A stretch of 64,000 nucleotides of DNA from Orientallactaga sibirica (Eukaryota; Chordata; Mammalia; Rodentia; Dipodidae). Positions 9,548 to 19,475 of the stretch are shown one piece after another. The translations under genes were made by a program, and so were the position numbers. Within the stretch, counting starts at the first letter, position 1. Each line of letters begins with the position of its first letter. Below the pieces are notes generated by a model. It saw only the letters and a list, made by a program, of their open reading frames with translations, did not search any database and had not been told where the DNA came from. The stretch is taken from contig JAEOAD010000013.1 in NCBI GenBank assembly GCA_036365145.1, positions 44,953,001-45,017,000 of the forward strand, given 5' to 3'.

Positions 9548-9646
9548 ACAAATACCTTTTTGAGACAGGTTTTACAGTAGACACTGGTAATAGAGGTAAT
9601 ATAATAGAAGTTATTCAACCATTATAAGATATTGTCTCTCTTTTTT

Positions 9647-9884
9647 TTAAAAAATATTTTATTATTTATTTATTTATTTGAGAGAGAGAGATACAGAAAT
9701 AGGCAGGTAGAGAGAGAGAGAGAGAGAATGGGTGTGCCAGGGCCTCCAGCCACTGCAAACGAACTCCAGATGCATGCACCCCCTTGTGCATCTGCCTTAC
9801 GTGGGTCCTGGAGAATCGAGCCTTGAACCGGGGTCCTTAGGCTTCATAGGCAAGCATTTAACTGCTAAGCCATCCCTCCAGCCC
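9647..9884 (-). mobile_element. DIP-type SINE
   Basis: Inverted, full length. The flanks read 'agatattgtctc' and 'aagacattgtctc', a probable diverged target-site duplication. Confidence 0.9.
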
Positions 9885-10499
9885 AAGACATTGTCTCTTC
9901 ATAAGTATTAAGGTTTGAATTTTTTAAATTAGAGTCCAATAAAGTATCTATATTGAGATTGATTGTCTTTTTTAGGCCCTTGAAATCTATAGATTTCTCC
10001 CTTCATCACTTGTTTTCTTAAAATTCATTTGTTTGAAGCAACCAATAAAGTTACTTGTACTATAACTCCCTCTCCCCTTAGGCACAGTGGTTATATTATA
10101 AGACCTCTAGTGGATGCCTGAAATCACAGACAGTACCAACCCTAAATATACTACATTTTAAATTTATAAATTGGACACAGTAAAAATTAACAACAATAAA
10201 TCATAGCAATTCTACTATGCAGTAATAAAATAAATAAAATAAAAATATAAAATAAAATCAAGTCTCAAAATATTTTATTATATTTATAGCTTAGCAAACT
10301 CAGCATATGGTTTTTTTTCTTTCATTATTATTATCGAGACCTTTAAACCTTTCTACTTAAAGGCATACCTTTGCATGCAATTTTCTCTTTGGCATATTCC
10401 AGCATCACTGTTCTTCTGTTTTGGGGCATTATTAAGTCAAAGAAGGGTAACTTGAATACAACATGGCGATTCTGTAACAGCTTATTTCTTCATGTCCGA

Positions 10500-10634
10500 T
10501 TGTTTTTGTGGCAGGGTGTCATTGTAGTCCAGGCTGACCTGAAACTCACTCTGTAGCCTCAAGCTCGCAGTGATCCTCCCACCTCAGCTTTCCCAGTGCT
10601 GGGACTAAAGGCACGTGCCATCATGCCTGGCCAG
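10500..10634 (-). mobile_element. B1-type SINE in the Tigger fossil
   Basis: Inverted, diverged B1 ending 'catcatgcctggcc', inserted in the middle part of the transposon. Confidence 0.82.
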
Positions 10635-10651
10635 TAGAACAGTTGATTTCT

Positions 10652-10866
10652 TTCTTTTTTTTTTAAAAAATATTTTATTTGAAAGAGAGGGAAAGAGGTA
10701 GAGAGAGAGAACAAATGGACACACCAGGAGCTCCAGGCACTGCGAACGAACTCCAGAAGCAAGCAGCCCCTTGTGCATCTGGCTTACGTGGGTCCTGGGG
10801 AGTTGAACCAGGATTCTTTGGCTTTGTAGGCAGAGGCCTTAACTGCTAAGCCATCTCTCCAGCCCC
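10652..10866 (-). mobile_element. DIP-type SINE with clear target-site duplication
   Basis: Inverted full-length copy flanked by a perfect 16-base repeat, 'agaacagttgatttct', at 10636-10651 and 10867-10882. The repeated sequence belongs to the Tigger element, so the order of events is Tigger first, DIP later. Confidence 0.93.
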
Positions 10867-11002
10867 AGAACAGTTGATTTCTAAATGACCAATGGACAGG
10901 TAGTTTGCAGAATGGAGACACCGGAAGAAAAGATGACTCACTAAGACAGCATGAGATTGGGCACGCTACTCACAATCATACGTGATTCCAAACATATGAA
11001 TT

Positions 11003-11185
11003 GCCTGGCGTTTGGTGACGCACGCCTTTAATCCCAGCACTTGGGAGGCAGAGGTAGGCAAATCACCATGTGTTCGAGGCTGCCTTGAGACTACATAGTG
11101 AATTCCAGGTTAACCTGGGCTAGAGTGAAACCCTATCTTGAAAAACAAAAACAAAACAAAACAAAAAAAAAAACAGACAAGCAAA
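11003..11185 (+). mobile_element. B1-type SINE in the Tigger fossil
   Basis: Sense B1 with an A/CAAAA tail to 11185. The flanks 'atatgaattg' and 'atgtgaattg' are the probable target duplication within the transposon. Confidence 0.88.
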
Positions 11186-11285
11186 AAAAAATGTGAATTG
11201 TTTATTTCCGGAATTTGCCTTTTAATGCTGTCTGACTGTAGTTGATATCCAGTAGCTGACATAGTGAAAACAACACCAGAAGTAA

Positions 11286-11520
11286 GGGAAGGTGGTGTAC
11301 TGTAATGTACTGAAGTAATGTGCCACACAGTCTGGATCTGCTGTTTGTTGCCCTTTGGTTTGACCAGCTCTTCTCGCTGTGCATTTTTCCATAGACTGAT
11401 AGCAGGGAGAGGTTAGTCCACATTCCCGTTTGATTTTTGTTGTGTTCTTCCATCAAGGGGCCGATGATGTCTGACTGTCTCCTCAACAACAGCTATCAGC
11501 AATTAATACTCAACACTTAG
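11286..11520. other. Unassigned interval
   Basis: No repeat recognised between the end of the Tigger fossil and the next B1. Minus-strand ORFs crossing it run into SINE sequence and show no known domain. Confidence 0.45.
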
Positions 11521-11686
11521 TTTTTTTTTTTTTTTTTTTTTTTGGTTTTTTGAGGTAGGGTCTCACTCTGGTCCAGGCTGACCTGGAATTATCTATATAG
11601 TCTCAGGGTGGCCTCGAACTCATGGCGATCCTCCTACCTCTGCCTCCCGAGTGCTGGGATTAAAGGCATGTGCCACCACGCCCGGC
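11521..11686 (-). mobile_element. B1-type SINE
   Basis: Full-length inverted copy with a long T tail (11521-11543) and the intact head 'gccgggcgtggtggc' at 11686. It is little diverged. Confidence 0.92.
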
Positions 11687-11819
11687 AAGTCCACCTTTAT
11701 CATTCCTTATTCATAGAGTATGCAGAGTGCTTTTAGAAGCAATTTCCCTTTGTCTACTATTTGCTTACTTCAAGCTATAACTTAAATAGGACGATTAGAT
11801 AACTTGATACATTCTACGA

Positions 11820-11823
11820 CTTT

Positions 11824-11878
<55 letters not shown>

Positions 11879-11916
11879 CCCTTTCTTTCTTCCTTCCTTT
11901 CTTTCTTTCTTTCTCC

Positions 11917-11987
<71 letters not shown>

Positions 11988-11991
11988 TTTT
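11820..11991. repeat. (TTTC)n microsatellite, about 170 bases
   Basis: Long homopyrimidine tract on the plus strand with a few CCC and CCTT interruptions, grown from the tail of the inverted B1 on its right. It produces long artificial ORFs on both strands (FLSFFLSF-type and KKERKKER-type). Confidence 0.95.
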
Positions 11992-12111
11992 TTCGAGGTA
12001 AGTTCTCGCTCTAGCCCACACTGACCTGGAATTTACTATGAACTCATAGCCATCCTCCTATCTCTGCCTCTCAAGTGTTGGGATTAGAGGCGTGTGCCAC
12101 CACGCCCAGCT
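11992..12111 (-). mobile_element. B1-type SINE
   Basis: Inverted B1 missing part of its centre ('ggaatttactatg' runs straight to 'aactcatagccatc'). The source of the tract at 11820-11991. Confidence 0.87.
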
Positions 12112-12217
12112 GACTTTCATTTTTATAATGAGTTGGCTTACTAGCATCCTACATTAATAAATCTCACCAACATAATATTGAAAAGAGAATGAGACAGGTT
12201 TAAAAATAAGTAAAATC

Positions 12218-12330
12218 AGGTGTGGTGGCACACGCCTTTAATCCCAGCATCTAGGAGGCAGAGGTAGGAGGACTGCCATGAGTTCAAGGTTACCCTGAGA
12301 TTACATAGTGAATTCCAGGTCAGCCTGCTC
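12218..12330 (+). mobile_element. B1-type SINE, tail missing
   Basis: Sense B1 that stops at 'ccaggtcagcctgc' without the usual 'agagtgagaccct' end. Confidence 0.83.
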
Positions 12331-12480
12331 ACAATGTGTCATTGGTGGAAAGATTTGGAACCACTAAGGTTGAGGCACAATTTTATCATGCTCTCAGTGT
12401 TTGAAAATCAAATAAAATTGCTTTAAAACTACTCTAATAATTAAATATGCACAATTTATAAAAACATTTAGTCTGATAAA

Positions 12481-12650
12481 GGTGAGTGTGGTGGTGCATG
12501 CCTTTAATCCCAGCACTGGAGAGGCAGAGGTAGGAGGATCACTGTGAGTTCAAGGCCATCCTGAGATACACAGTGAATTCAGGTCAGCCTGAGCTAAAGT
12601 GAGACCCTATCTTGAAAAACCATAAAACAAACAAACAAAAAACCCAAAAA
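12481..12650 (+). mobile_element. B1-type SINE
   Basis: Full-length sense B1 with a CAAACAAA-rich tail. The flanks 'acatttagtctg' occur on both sides (near 12466 and 12651), a target-site duplication of about 12 bases. Confidence 0.9.
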
Positions 12651-12654
12651 ACAT

Positions 12655-14040
12655 TTAGTCTGTTCATTTCATATGTGATCTGACAAGTTAGCTGTTGACA
12701 AAGTCATCTTTGGATAATAGTGATTTTGTGGGCTTGAGGTAGATTCGTGTTAACACATTTGATAACCTTTTATCTTTAATGCGCCTTTCTGGAATACCAG
12801 TCTGACCTCAATCTGAACAAAGCCTTCGTTGATGATGTTTGCAAGATGTAGGCTTGGTCATTTTCTCCGCCTGTATGTTTATTATTGAATGTTAATCAGA
12901 TTCATCATTAAAGGTTTCATCTGCCACACAAACACGTAATTGGCTATGTCTGAGTGACCATCTTTTGTCTTGAGCAGATTGCTAAAACTGCTTTAAGCAT
13001 CATTAGACCAAAATGAGGACCATATTAATTTGTCTTTTACTTGTTTTCCAACAGATTAGACCTTATTATTATGCAAACACACTATGTAGAACCGTCCTAG
13101 AAAAAGCTTGTGAATTTCTCTTAATTTGCAAACCTTTATGCCAAAGGATAGATGACATTATTGCTAATTGCTTATTAAACATCTCATTTTTTTGTATAGC
13201 ATAGAGCACCATTCAGAAGCTGGGGAGTTAAAAGTAGTCCAAAAGTGACATGTTTGTAAAGCAAGCATTACGCTTTCATTTTATCATCCACTTTTATTGA
13301 TGCTGTGGTATGGAGGAAAAAAAAAAGACCAAGTATATTACTTGCACTTACATCTTAGTTTTCTCCTCAAATGAATCAATAGCATAAATAGAAAATAATT
13401 GTAAAAGTATAATTTTATTTAATACATTTATTAGATCCACATTTTCAGTTGGTGCCTTTTATTAAAATCACATGTGCTTAGCCTTTTTCAGATAGGACCC
13501 TTAGAACTTTTTTTTAAAAATAGTCATTTAAGGTTTGAATTTTCCAAATGAATTAGTGATATCTTTCTTGTTCTGTTTCTTTTATTGTGACTAGGTGAGT
13601 TTGGTGGGAATATAATGCGCAAAATTGGCTGTCATTTGCGGTCTGACAATTCCAGCATAATTGGTTTAAGCAAGATGGGCTTCATACTGATCTCCAGGAT
13701 GTCCTTGGTAATCTGTCTGTGTCCGGAGCTGAGACTTGGCCACGGATGAAGTTATTGCAGCCTGAGCAATGAAATCCTCATCCAGTGTGTTCAGGTGGGC
13801 TTAGCTCTGTAATCTGGCTTCAAAATTTTGAGTAGACAGATTTAGATGTTTATCCTTCTTATTTTCTGACCAGTGAGTTTTAGGGAATGTTATTTATGAT
13901 TTTATGTTTTCCAAGGCACCAAATCCTCTCAGGTTTAAAATATTATATAGATAAGCTTTGGTCAAGCATCTTATAATCAAAGTAGTATTATAGGTTGTAA
14001 AATTATTATTTCTATGGTATCCATTTAAAATTGAAAATAT
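12655..14040. other. SINE-free island, candidate conserved non-coding block
   Basis: About 1.4 kb without any recognisable repeat, in a region that elsewhere averages one SINE every few hundred bases. It is AT-rich with many homeodomain or POU-like cores, such as 'ttatgcaaac' near 13070, 'gctaattgc' near 13163 and 'gcataattgg' near 13655. The only ORF (13013-13204) is short and unremarkable. Regulatory function is an inference from repeat depletion and motif density only. Confidence 0.35.
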
Positions 14041-14840
14041 TCACTCTGGTAGAAATGTTTTTTTTTTTTTTTAATGGTATCTTAACAAAATGTTTCTACA
14101 ATTCTATCAAACATAAATGGCTGATCCAGGAGCTGAGAAGTATTCTAAGTGGATTTAGTTATTCAAGTGCCCAAAGAACTCACTGTGAGTTGACAAATGA
14201 CACATTAAATTTGATGGAATCTCATCTATTTAGAAAAAGTTTTAAGTATTAGTCAGTATAGCCTAAATAAAATACCACTCCAACAAAGTTAAATTGCCAG
14301 TTTTCTTTTTCATTATTGGGGGGCGTGAACGGAGGACTTCATGCATGCCAGCTAAGTGCTCCACCTGTGCTGTATCCCTAGGTCAAACTTGCCAGTTCCG
14401 TTTCAATTCTATTTTTTTTTTTTTTTGCATAAGTTTGTCTTTAGACTATGCTTTTCCACTTTGATGCTCTTGCTATTCCTTGGACTCATCTCCTTTGTGA
14501 AGCTTCATAATCTCGAGGCCACATTCATTCCTCACTTTTCTGACAATGCTTGTTATCTATTCTATACATTTAACCAACTCATTATCCAATGTCTTCCATT
14601 TGATCTTTAACTGGTAATGGTCTTTTACTCCCTTTCAGGTCTGACCTTCAGAAACAGTAACTTTAAGATCGATGGATAGATGATAGATTGATTATATGAT
14701 ATAGGTAGAGAGATAAATAAATACTCAACAAATGTTTATCAAAGTGAGTTATATATCCCCCCCAGAATCTTTTCTGTGCTTCAGCATCTCTAAATTAGCC
14801 ACACCTCAAGTCACTTAACATTTCTGGCCTTACTTTGTTT
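14041..14840. other. Mostly unassigned interval with an ID-like fragment
   Basis: 14320-14385 reads like an inverted ID/tRNA-type fragment ('ggacttcatgcatgccagct'). The rest, including T-rich tracts near 14056 and 14410, shows no feature I can name. Confidence 0.4.
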
Positions 14841-14849
14841 TCTGCTTGT

Positions 14850-14942
14850 TAAAAAATGATATCTCAATGTTACCCAGGCTCATGTGGAACTATTGGGCTC
14901 AAGCAGCCCTCATTATATAGGCACATGCCACTACACCCAGAT
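14850..14942 (-). mobile_element. Old B1-like monomer
   Basis: Inverted, strongly diverged ('gttacccaggctcatgtgg' to 'gccactacacccag'). Age suggests a proto-B1 type. Confidence 0.55.
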
Positions 14943-14966
14943 TTTGCTACTTAATATAATTTCCCT

Positions 14967-15350
14967 AGGGCTGGGAAGATAGCTCAGTGGGGGAAACACT
15001 TACCATGTAAGCATGGGGACCTGAGTTTAGATTCCCCAGAACCCACATAAAAAGTCTGGAATAGGACTGGAGAGATGGCTCAGAGGTCAAAGGCGCTTGC
15101 TTGCAAAGCCAGAATGTTACCTGTAATCCCAGAACTGGAGAGGCAGAGACAGAGGGATCTCTGGCATTCTAGTCTAGTTGAATTGGTGAGCTCCAAGTTC
15201 AGCAAGGGACCCTGTTTCCAAAAAGCAAAATGTTGGGGAGTGATTGAGGAAGCAACCCAGTGTCAAACTCTGGCCTCTACATGCACATGAGTATGTGCAC
15301 ACATGTGCACACACACACAAATGCACACACATAACTATGTACCCATATAA
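14967..15350 (+). mobile_element. B4-like SINE interrupted by a DIP head
   Basis: Sense composite: ID-like head 'gggctgggaagatagctcag', B1-like centre resuming at 15119 ('ctgtaatcccagaactgg'), and a CA-rich tail at 15284-15345. About 55 bases of DIP head interrupt it. Confidence 0.72.
15064..15118 (+). mobile_element. DIP 5' head fragment inside a B4
   Basis: Sequence from 'ggactggagagatggctcag' to 'gcttgcttgcaaagccaga' matches only the first 50-odd bases of DIP. No DIP body or A tail follows, which is unusual because SINE truncations normally remove the 5' end. Confidence 0.65.
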
Positions 15351-15542
15351 CATATACAAAAATAAAATAATTTCCTCAAGTATAAATGCCAATCTGGTAT
15401 AGGAGGAAATGTGTATGCACTACATACTTAATGCTTTAGCATAATTTCCACTGACCTTAACACTCACTTATTAATTTTTCATATAACATTTAGCAGACCA
15501 TCAGTGGATATTGACAGTCTGATCTTTTAAAATCTGATTTTC

Positions 15543-15760
15543 GGGCTGGAGAAATGGCTTAGCGGTTAAGGGTTTGCCTGTGAAGCCAAAGGACCCAGGT
15601 TCAATTCCCCAGGACCCAAGTAAGCCAGATTCACAAGGGGTACATGCATCTGGAGTTCTTTTGCAGTGGCTAAAGACCCTGGCGTGCTCATTCTCTCTCT
15701 GTCTGTCTTCTCTCTCTCTCTTCTTGCAAATAAATAAATTAAATTAAAAAACAAAAAATA
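15543..15760 (+). mobile_element. DIP-type SINE with target-site duplication
   Basis: Sense, full length, CT tract 15691-15721, A-rich tail to 15760. The 13-base flank 'aaatctgattttc' is found just before 15543 and again just after the tail. Confidence 0.93.
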
Positions 15761-15764
15761 AAAT

Positions 15765-16090
15765 CTGATTTTCACTGGGAAGCACCTCTTTATTTTGCTT
15801 TCAAAGTAGAATGAATTAATTTTTCCACCTAGCTAATGGAGTGGAGATAGCATAGTGAAATAATGTCAGTGTGCTTTGAACCAGGGGTATGTTGACTATA
15901 CATTTTCTAGCAATATAGAATAATTCAGGTTTATAGATGGCTAGATATAGCTTACTTATCTATAGAAAAAAAAGAAATTTCTTTGATTTCTCTGAGTTAC
16001 TAAAGACACTTTGATGGGAACTAAGTTCACATCTATACTAGGCACTAAACTTCACAAGCAACAAAAATCTAGGAAGAATATAAGGAATGC
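15765..16090. other. Unassigned interval
   Basis: AT-rich, no repeat or coding feature recognised. Confidence 0.5.
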
Positions 16091-16303
16091 GGCTGGGAAG
16101 ATGGCACAGCAGTTAAAAGTGCTTGCTTTGTAAAACCTGCCGGCCCAGGTTTAATTTCTAAGCTACTCACATGGGCCCACTGCAAAAGGCATCTGGCATT
16201 TGTTTGCAAAGACAAGAGGCCTTGGCATGAGCGTGCACACGTGCGCACACACATACACTTACACCACACAAGTGCAAATATATAAATAAAAAATTTAAAA
16301 AGA
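16091..16303 (+). mobile_element. DIP-related SINE, diverged
   Basis: Sense copy with head 'ggctgggaagatggcacagc'. The CT tract is replaced by an alternating CA/CG-rich segment (16234-16275), and the tail is 'ataaataaaaaatttaaaa'. Older than its neighbour. Confidence 0.78.
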
Positions 16304-16311
16304 ATGTATGA

Positions 16312-16518
16312 GGGCTTGAGAGATGGCTTCATGGTTAAGGTGCTTGACTGCAAAGCCTAAGCACACAGGTTTGACTCTCTAGTACCTACAAAATGCAGAT
16401 GCACAAGATGATGCATGCTCTGCAGTTTGTTTGCAGTGGTTGGAAGCCCTGGTGCACTCATTCTCTCTCTGTCTGCCTCTTCCTCCCTCTCTTTCTAAAT
16501 AAATAATTTTTTAAAATA
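16312..16518 (+). mobile_element. DIP-type SINE
   Basis: Sense, full length, immediately 3' of another DIP-like copy in the same orientation, separated only by 'gaatgtatga'. Confidence 0.88.
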
Positions 16519-17253
16519 TATGAAAAGGGCAAGTCCTCATTCTGAGTCCCATCATGCATTTAGATATGAATCGTACCCGGCATCAATGGAAACTGTTACC
16601 AGAATGCAGAAACAAGGAAGTTAAACTAAAAAGTGTGCCTATTGCTTCATATTAACTAGGTGAAGTTGTTTTTGTTTATTCTTTTTACTTCCAAAATAGG
16701 TATTTCAAATGGCTAAGCTTAATAGCAGTAATATATTAACATACATGGCAAGGTTCCTGTCAAGAGCCATCTTGCTATTCCAGTGAGGCAGAGTTGCAGG
16801 TTGGTTGACTTGCCTCAAAATACAGTCAAGTTTTGTTCACTTATTTCTATCATCACTACCAGTCTATCATATAATTTTCATGGTTGGTATGTTGCATCAT
16901 TCTTTACATCATTATCTATTCATCCCAGAACTCAGCAGACCTTGACTCCTGGCCTGTACGTGTTCCCGTTCGTCTTTTGCTTTACACAGAATACTGCATT
17001 AGGAGTTTAAAAACCAGATGGTCAGTTGTAGCTTTATCTCTGCAATCCCTTTAGAGTCTAGATAAGAACCTTGTGTAGAACACTGACTCCTTCATGCATG
17101 GCTTCTGTGAATCCGGAAGGTAGGCTTCATATCTTTTCTTCTTTACTAGTAAAACCTAAGTTTATGTATCTTCTGCTTCTTCAGTTACGAATTATTTCCT
17201 CTTCTTTCACATTGCTTATCCAGATACCCCATTCCAAAATTTAAGAAAAAGAG
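16519..17253. other. Unassigned interval
   Basis: About 730 bases without recognised repeats. A 75-codon ORF (16783-17010) has no identifiable domain. Confidence 0.45.
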
Positions 17254-17566
17254 GGGTTTAGGGAGATGGCTCCATGGATAAAGCACTTGTGCAAGTGTGA
17301 GACTCAAATTCAGATTTCCAGCACTCATGTAAATGCTGAATGGGTGAGGAGGGCCCACCTGTAAACCCAGGACTCAGGAGGTAAAGACATTGAATCCCCA
17401 GGGCAAGTTAGCTAGCTAAGACTAGATGAATCAGCAAGTTCTCGGTTCAAATGAAAGACCTTGCCTCAATAAATGAAGAGAACAATTGAGGAAGACACCT
17501 AATGTCAGCTTCTGGCCTCCACATGCACACACACCATACACATGCAAAAAAAATAATAATAATAAA
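17254..17566 (+). mobile_element. B4-like SINE
   Basis: Sense copy: ID-like head 'gggagatggctccatgg', a B1-like middle with 'gtaaacccaggactcagg', 'ttctggcctccacatgc' and a CA/AAT tail to 17566. Confidence 0.75.
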
Positions 17567-17573
17567 GTTAGAA

Positions 17574-17708
17574 CCAGGCGTGATAGCACATGCCTTTAAT
17601 CCCAGCACTTGGGAGGCAGAGGTAGGAAGATCACCATGAGTCCAAGGCCACCCTGAGACTACATAGCGAATTCCAGGTCAGCTTGAGCTACAGTGAGACC
17701 CCAAAAAA
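17574..17708 (+). mobile_element. B1-type SINE
   Basis: Sense copy from 'accaggcgtgatagcac' to 'agtgagaccccaaaaaa', inserted at the tail of the B4-like element. Confidence 0.88.
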
Positions 17709-17740
17709 GTTGGGAATCGTTTTTTAAAAATTATGAGGAA

Positions 17741-17882
17741 GCCGGGTGTGGTGGCACATGCCTTTAATTCTAGTCATTGGGAAGCAGAGGTAGGAGGATC
17801 ACTGTGAGTTCAAGGCCAGCCTGAGACTACATAGTGAATTTCAGGTCAGCCTGGGCTAGAGCAGGACCCTACCTCAAGAAAA
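17741..17882 (+). mobile_element. B1-type SINE
   Basis: Sense copy starting with an intact 'gccgggtgtggtggcac' head. Confidence 0.9.
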
Positions 17883-18137
17883 CATTATGAGAAGGAAATA
17901 TCAGAGGAAAGAGAATAAAAATAACAAAGAAATACCTAGAACCTTACATAAGAAATTTTACATGTAACAGGGCTATCAGTTGGAAAGAAGAAAATTTAAA
18001 TAGGAATTTACATGTCAAACTAAAAAACATTTTCACTTCTTCAAGGATCTTTAGGAACCCCAAAGGTTGCTAACAATCCCTTTCCTTCCTTTCTGTTCCA
18101 TTTTTCTTTGTTCCCCCAAACCTCAAAGTACTAATGA
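17883..18137. other. Unassigned interval
   Basis: Purine-rich then AT-rich sequence with no recognised feature. Confidence 0.5.
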
Positions 18138-18292
18138 TTTTTTTTTTTTTTTTTTTTTATGTAGGATCTCACTCTAGCTCAGGCTGACCTGGAACTCACT
18201 CTGTAGTGTCAGGCTGACCTCGAACTCACAGCGATCCTCCTACCTTTGCCTCCCAAGTGCTGGGATTAAATGTGTACACCACCACACCTGGC
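18138..18292 (-). mobile_element. B1-type SINE
   Basis: Full-length inverted copy next to the 3' end of the Pin4 retrocopy. Confidence 0.9.
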
Positions 18293-18319
18293 CTCCATTT
18301 TTTTCAGTATTTCATACAT

Positions 18320-18708
18320 TTATTTTCTCCCTTCAACATTAATAATATGACATCCAAATTTTGTCTTACCTGGTGGATCTGTAAACACAGGCTCATCCAG
18401 CCCACTTACAGGCAAGGCAAATGCTGCTTCTTGAAATGGTCCCACCATGGACCCTCGGGTCAGCCAACCCAAGTCACCCTCCTGTCTGGTTTTATCTTCA
18501 CTGCGTTGTATGGCCACTTCACTGAATCTCATTCCAGACTTTATCATGGCCTCCATGATTTTGCCGTGTTTTTCACATAGAATGTAACCAACATTTACTG
18601 CATCGCTACCACCTTTTGGTCCCTGAGCCTTCTTGTCAGCACTGTCACTCCCAGAAGCTCCAACTCCTTTCCCCTTTTTCTAGAATTACTTTTCCCTTTG
18701 GGCAGCAT
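18320..18708 (-). pseudogene. Pin4: Processed pseudogene of Pin4 (parvulin Par14)
   Basis: The minus strand encodes an intronless copy of the small peptidyl-prolyl cis/trans isomerase Par14. It starts [11 protein letters not shown] at 18708, followed after a one-base deletion by [15 protein letters not shown], then [63 protein letters not shown] and a stop at 18320-18322. In the family this is a basic N-terminal tail followed by a PPIase domain. Damage: the frameshift near codon 11, which brings a TAG into the downstream frame; a two-residue loss where EKLKSG is usual (IKSG here); Tyr to Cys in KFGYHI. The animal gene has several exons, so the continuous copy indicates retroposition. No poly-A or target duplication is clear. 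From the internal ATG at 18556 a 78-codon ORF remains open, so a truncated product is possible but unlikely. Confidence 0.93.
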
Positions 18709-18734
18709 CTTCTATACTTGCTGCTCCAGCCTTA

Positions 18735-18883
18735 ATTTTTTTTTTTTTAAGGTAGGATCTTGCTGTAGCCCAGGCTGATCTGGAATTCACTATGTAGTCT
18801 CAGGGTGGCCTGGAACTCAGGGTGATCCTCCTACTTCTGCCTCCAAAGTGCTGGAATTAAAGGCATGTGCTGCCATGCCCAGC
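18735..18883 (-). mobile_element. B1-type SINE
   Basis: Full-length inverted copy directly 5' of the Pin4 retrocopy start. Its T tail (18735-18748) abuts the retrocopy's 5' flank. Confidence 0.88.
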
Positions 18884-18897
18884 TCATTTTTTCCTTT

Positions 18898-19124
18898 TTT
18901 TTTTTAAAAAAGATTTTATTTATTTATATTTATTTATTAGAGACAGAGAGAGGGAAAGAGAGGGAGAGTGATATTGGGCATGCCAGGGCCTCTAGCCACT
19001 GCAAATGAACTCCAGATGCATGCATCCCCTTGTGCAGCTGGCTTACGTGGGACCTGGAGAATCAAACCAAGATCCTTAGGCTTCACAGTCATGCACCTTA
19101 ACTGTTAACCCATGTCTCCAGCCC
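18898..19124 (-). mobile_element. DIP-type SINE
   Basis: Full-length inverted copy with 'ctcatttttt' on the left and 'ctcattttta' on the right as the probable target duplication. Confidence 0.9.
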
Positions 19125-19134
19125 TCATTTTTAC

Positions 19135-19287
19135 TTTTTTTTTTTTTTTTTGAGGTAGGGTCTTACTCTGGCCCAGGCTGACCTGGAATTCACTATGTAG
19201 TCTCAGGGTGGCCTTGAACTCAAGGCGATCCTCCTACCTCTGCCTCCCGAGTGCTGGGATTAAAGGCATGTGCCACCATGCCCGGCT
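19135..19287 (-). mobile_element. B1-type SINE
   Basis: Full-length inverted copy, little diverged, followed by 'tctcattttttac', which resembles the DIP target next to it. Confidence 0.92.
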
Positions 19288-19294
19288 CTCATTT

Positions 19295-19475
19295 TTTACT
19301 TTTTAAAGATAGGGTTTCACTAACTTGTCCAGGGTGGCCTTGAGCTTGAAATCCTACCTCAACCTCCTGAGTAACTGGGAATACAGACCTATCTTAAAAA
19401 TAATAAAAAAAAAATAGCTAGGCATGGTGGCATATGCCTTTAATCCCAGCAATTGGGAGACAGAGGTAGGCAGGT
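19295..19475. mobile_element. Old inverted B1 followed by a sense B1 fragment
   Basis: 19295-19390 is a diverged inverted B1 ('agatagggtttcactaac'). 19413-19475 is the first 60-odd bases of a sense B1 ('gctaggcatggtggcatatg'). 19479-19500 resembles a SINE tRNA-head remnant ('accactaagctatctcccca'). Confidence 0.6.

Larger units (their letters stand above)
10075..11285 (+). mobile_element. Tigger-type (pogo/Tc1-mariner) DNA transposon fossil
   Basis: Three stretches fit one pan-mammalian Tigger-like non-autonomous element: 10085-10500 (with 'agacctctagtggatgcctg', 'cagtaccaaccctaaatata' and a region rich in 'aacaacaataa'), 10867-11002 ('gatttctaaatgaccaatgg') and 11190-11285 ('attgtttatttccggaattt'). 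Later B1 and DIP insertions separate them. No transposase coding is visible. The family name comes from recognising the consensus-like phrases and should be confirmed by alignment. Confidence 0.68.

Noticed and set aside
11782..12021. ORFs with Lys/Glu/Arg or Phe/Leu/Ser repeats over the (TTTC)n tract, and similar ones at 48587-48807
   Set aside because: Pure consequences of four-base microsatellites, which have no stop codon in several frames.
18320..18556. A functional 78-codon Par14-like gene
   Set aside because: It lacks the N-terminal tail in frame because of the upstream deletion, has lost two residues and the Tyr of KFGYHI, and has no promoter evidence, so pseudogene is the safer call.
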